A stretch of DNA of 64,000 nucleotides from Amycolatopsis mongoliensis (lineage in GTDB: Bacteria > Actinomycetota > Actinomycetes > Mycobacteriales > Pseudonocardiaceae): the NCBI RefSeq assembly GCF_030285665.1, contig NZ_CP127295.1, forward strand, positions 8,866,001 to 8,930,000, in the 5' to 3' direction. A model generated the notes under the pieces. The model did no database searches, was not told the DNA's origin, and saw nothing but the letters and a program-made list of their open reading frames with translations. Of the stretch, positions 63,370-64,000 are shown one piece after another. The position numbers were made by a program, and so were the translations under genes. Each line of letters begins with the position of its first letter. Position 1 is the first letter of the stretch.

Positions 63370-64000
63370 TCAGCCCGAGGCGGACTGGTGGCGGGCGGCT
63401 TCCCGCGCGATGTCGATGCGCGAATGCACGTCGAGCTTGGTCAGGATGTGCGAAACGTGCGTGCCGACCGTGCGCGGGGAGAGGTACAGGCGGGCCGCGA
63501 TCTGCGGATTCGACAGGCCTTCGACCACGAGCGCGGCGATCCGGCCCTCGGTCGGGGTGAGGCTGTCCCAGCCGTGCGTGCTCTGGCGGTGCTTCACCGT
63601 CGGGCCGCGCCGGATCCCGAACGCCCGGAAGAGGGCGCGCAGCCTCGCCACGTCCCAGTGCGCGCCCAGCTCCGTGTAGAGGTCGAGGGCGTGGGTGAAG
63701 GCCGCGCGCGCCGAGCCGCGGTCTTCGGCCCGGGCTTCGGCGAACGCGATCGCGGCGGCTTCCAGTGCCTTGGCCCGGGAGAGCGGCCGGCCCGCGTCCC
63801 GGTACCCGTCGGCGGCCCGCAGCAACGTCGTCGCGTCCCGCTCGAGCAGACCGCGGCAGTACAGCCCCAGCGCGCGGCGGTGCGGAACGGTGGACTCGGC
63901 GGCGATCGCGCGCACCCGGGCCTCGATCTCCGCCCCGGTCCGCGTGTCGCCGAGCGTCGCGGCCAGCCGGGCGGCGTCCCCCAGCAGGTCCTCCCCCGCG
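63370..64000 (-). CDS. LuxR-family transcriptional regulator, N-terminus outside window
   Basis: The frame is open to the window end, so only the last ~210 residues are present (the ATG near 63915 is internal; GAEIEARV precedes it). A helical TPR-like region (ALGLYCRGLLERDATTLLRA, RAKALEAAAIAFAEARAEDR) leads to the LuxR HTH (LTPTEGRIAALVVEGLSNPQ, IAARLYLSPRTVGTHVSHIL). This is the C-terminus of a large ATP-dependent LuxR (LAL) regulator with a NTPase domain presumably upstream. Ligand and targets cannot be seen. Confidence 0.88.
   Translation of the reverse strand, partial: AGEDLLGDAARLAATLGDTRTGAEIEARVRAIAAESTVPHRRALGLYCRGLLERDATTLLRAADGYRDAGRPLSRAKALEAAAIAFAEARAEDRGSARAAFTHALDLYTELGAHWDVARLRALFRAFGIRRGPTVKHRQSTHGWDSLTPTEGRIAALVVEGLSNPQIAARLYLSPRTVGTHVSHILTKLDVHSRIDIAREAARHQSASG

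Overview
The window is a high-GC actinomycete chromosome segment, most likely from Amycolatopsis or a close relative in Pseudonocardiales. The basis is uniformly G/C-ending codons, many GTG starts, ATGA/GTGA stop-start overlaps, several leaderless-looking starts, SARP/AfsR regulators, type VII secretion substrates and a DUF6292-type protein. I see no rRNA, tRNA, CRISPR array, insertion sequence, phage or plasmid gene.

Layout. (1) 1-1808: 3' part of a GH106-like glycosidase. (2) 1833-4240: operator plus a ferredoxin reductase/acyl desaturase operon. (3) 4341-7886: an unrecognised two-gene operon. (4) 7905-9455: divergent quinone oxidoreductase and TetR with twin operators. (5) 9452-24323, minus strand: a sugar cluster with ROK regulator, ribose-type ABC importer, Gfo/Idh/MocA dehydrogenase, two TIM-barrel isomerases (one Tat-exported), a two-domain laccase, a very large secreted ThuA/sugar-dehydrogenase/PKD/DUF1080 fusion and a secreted cupredoxin protein. 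I read it as a possible partly extracellular keto-sugar pathway. (6) 24353-28267: a second ROK protein and a four-gene type VII secretion-associated operon. (7) 28673-30490: secreted GH54 arabinofuranosidase with two ricin-type lectin domains. (8) 30534-40117: regulatory block with cupin, SARP-NACHT-membrane fusion, RraA-like protein, LysR/EamA pair, frameshifted MerR and AfsR-like SARP. (9) 40209-45473: a 1754-aa RHS protein with a type VII-like N-terminus and an unrecognised C-terminal domain. (10) 45510-54267: MarR/amidohydrolase, UBP zinc finger protein, tannase-like esterase, MHS transporter, GAF-PucR regulator and acyl-CoA synthetase. (11) 54497-59555: xylan degradation (GH10-CBM2, CBM2-GH62, GH10-CBM2-like) with a dense set of sugar-repressor operators. 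(12) 59536-64000: small membrane protein, DUF4230, Hsp18 with a RheA-type operator, DUF6292, remnants, a CynX-like transporter and a truncated LuxR regulator.

Together the window is devoted to plant polysaccharide and sugar use (GH106, GH54, GH10 twice, GH62, an extracellular keto-sugar candidate cluster, a tannase-like esterase), with many local repressors whose operators can be read directly, plus two SARP-type regulators and type VII/RHS proteins. Where a listed start differs from the longest open frame, it was chosen from ribosome binding sites, signal peptides, overlaps or operator positions.
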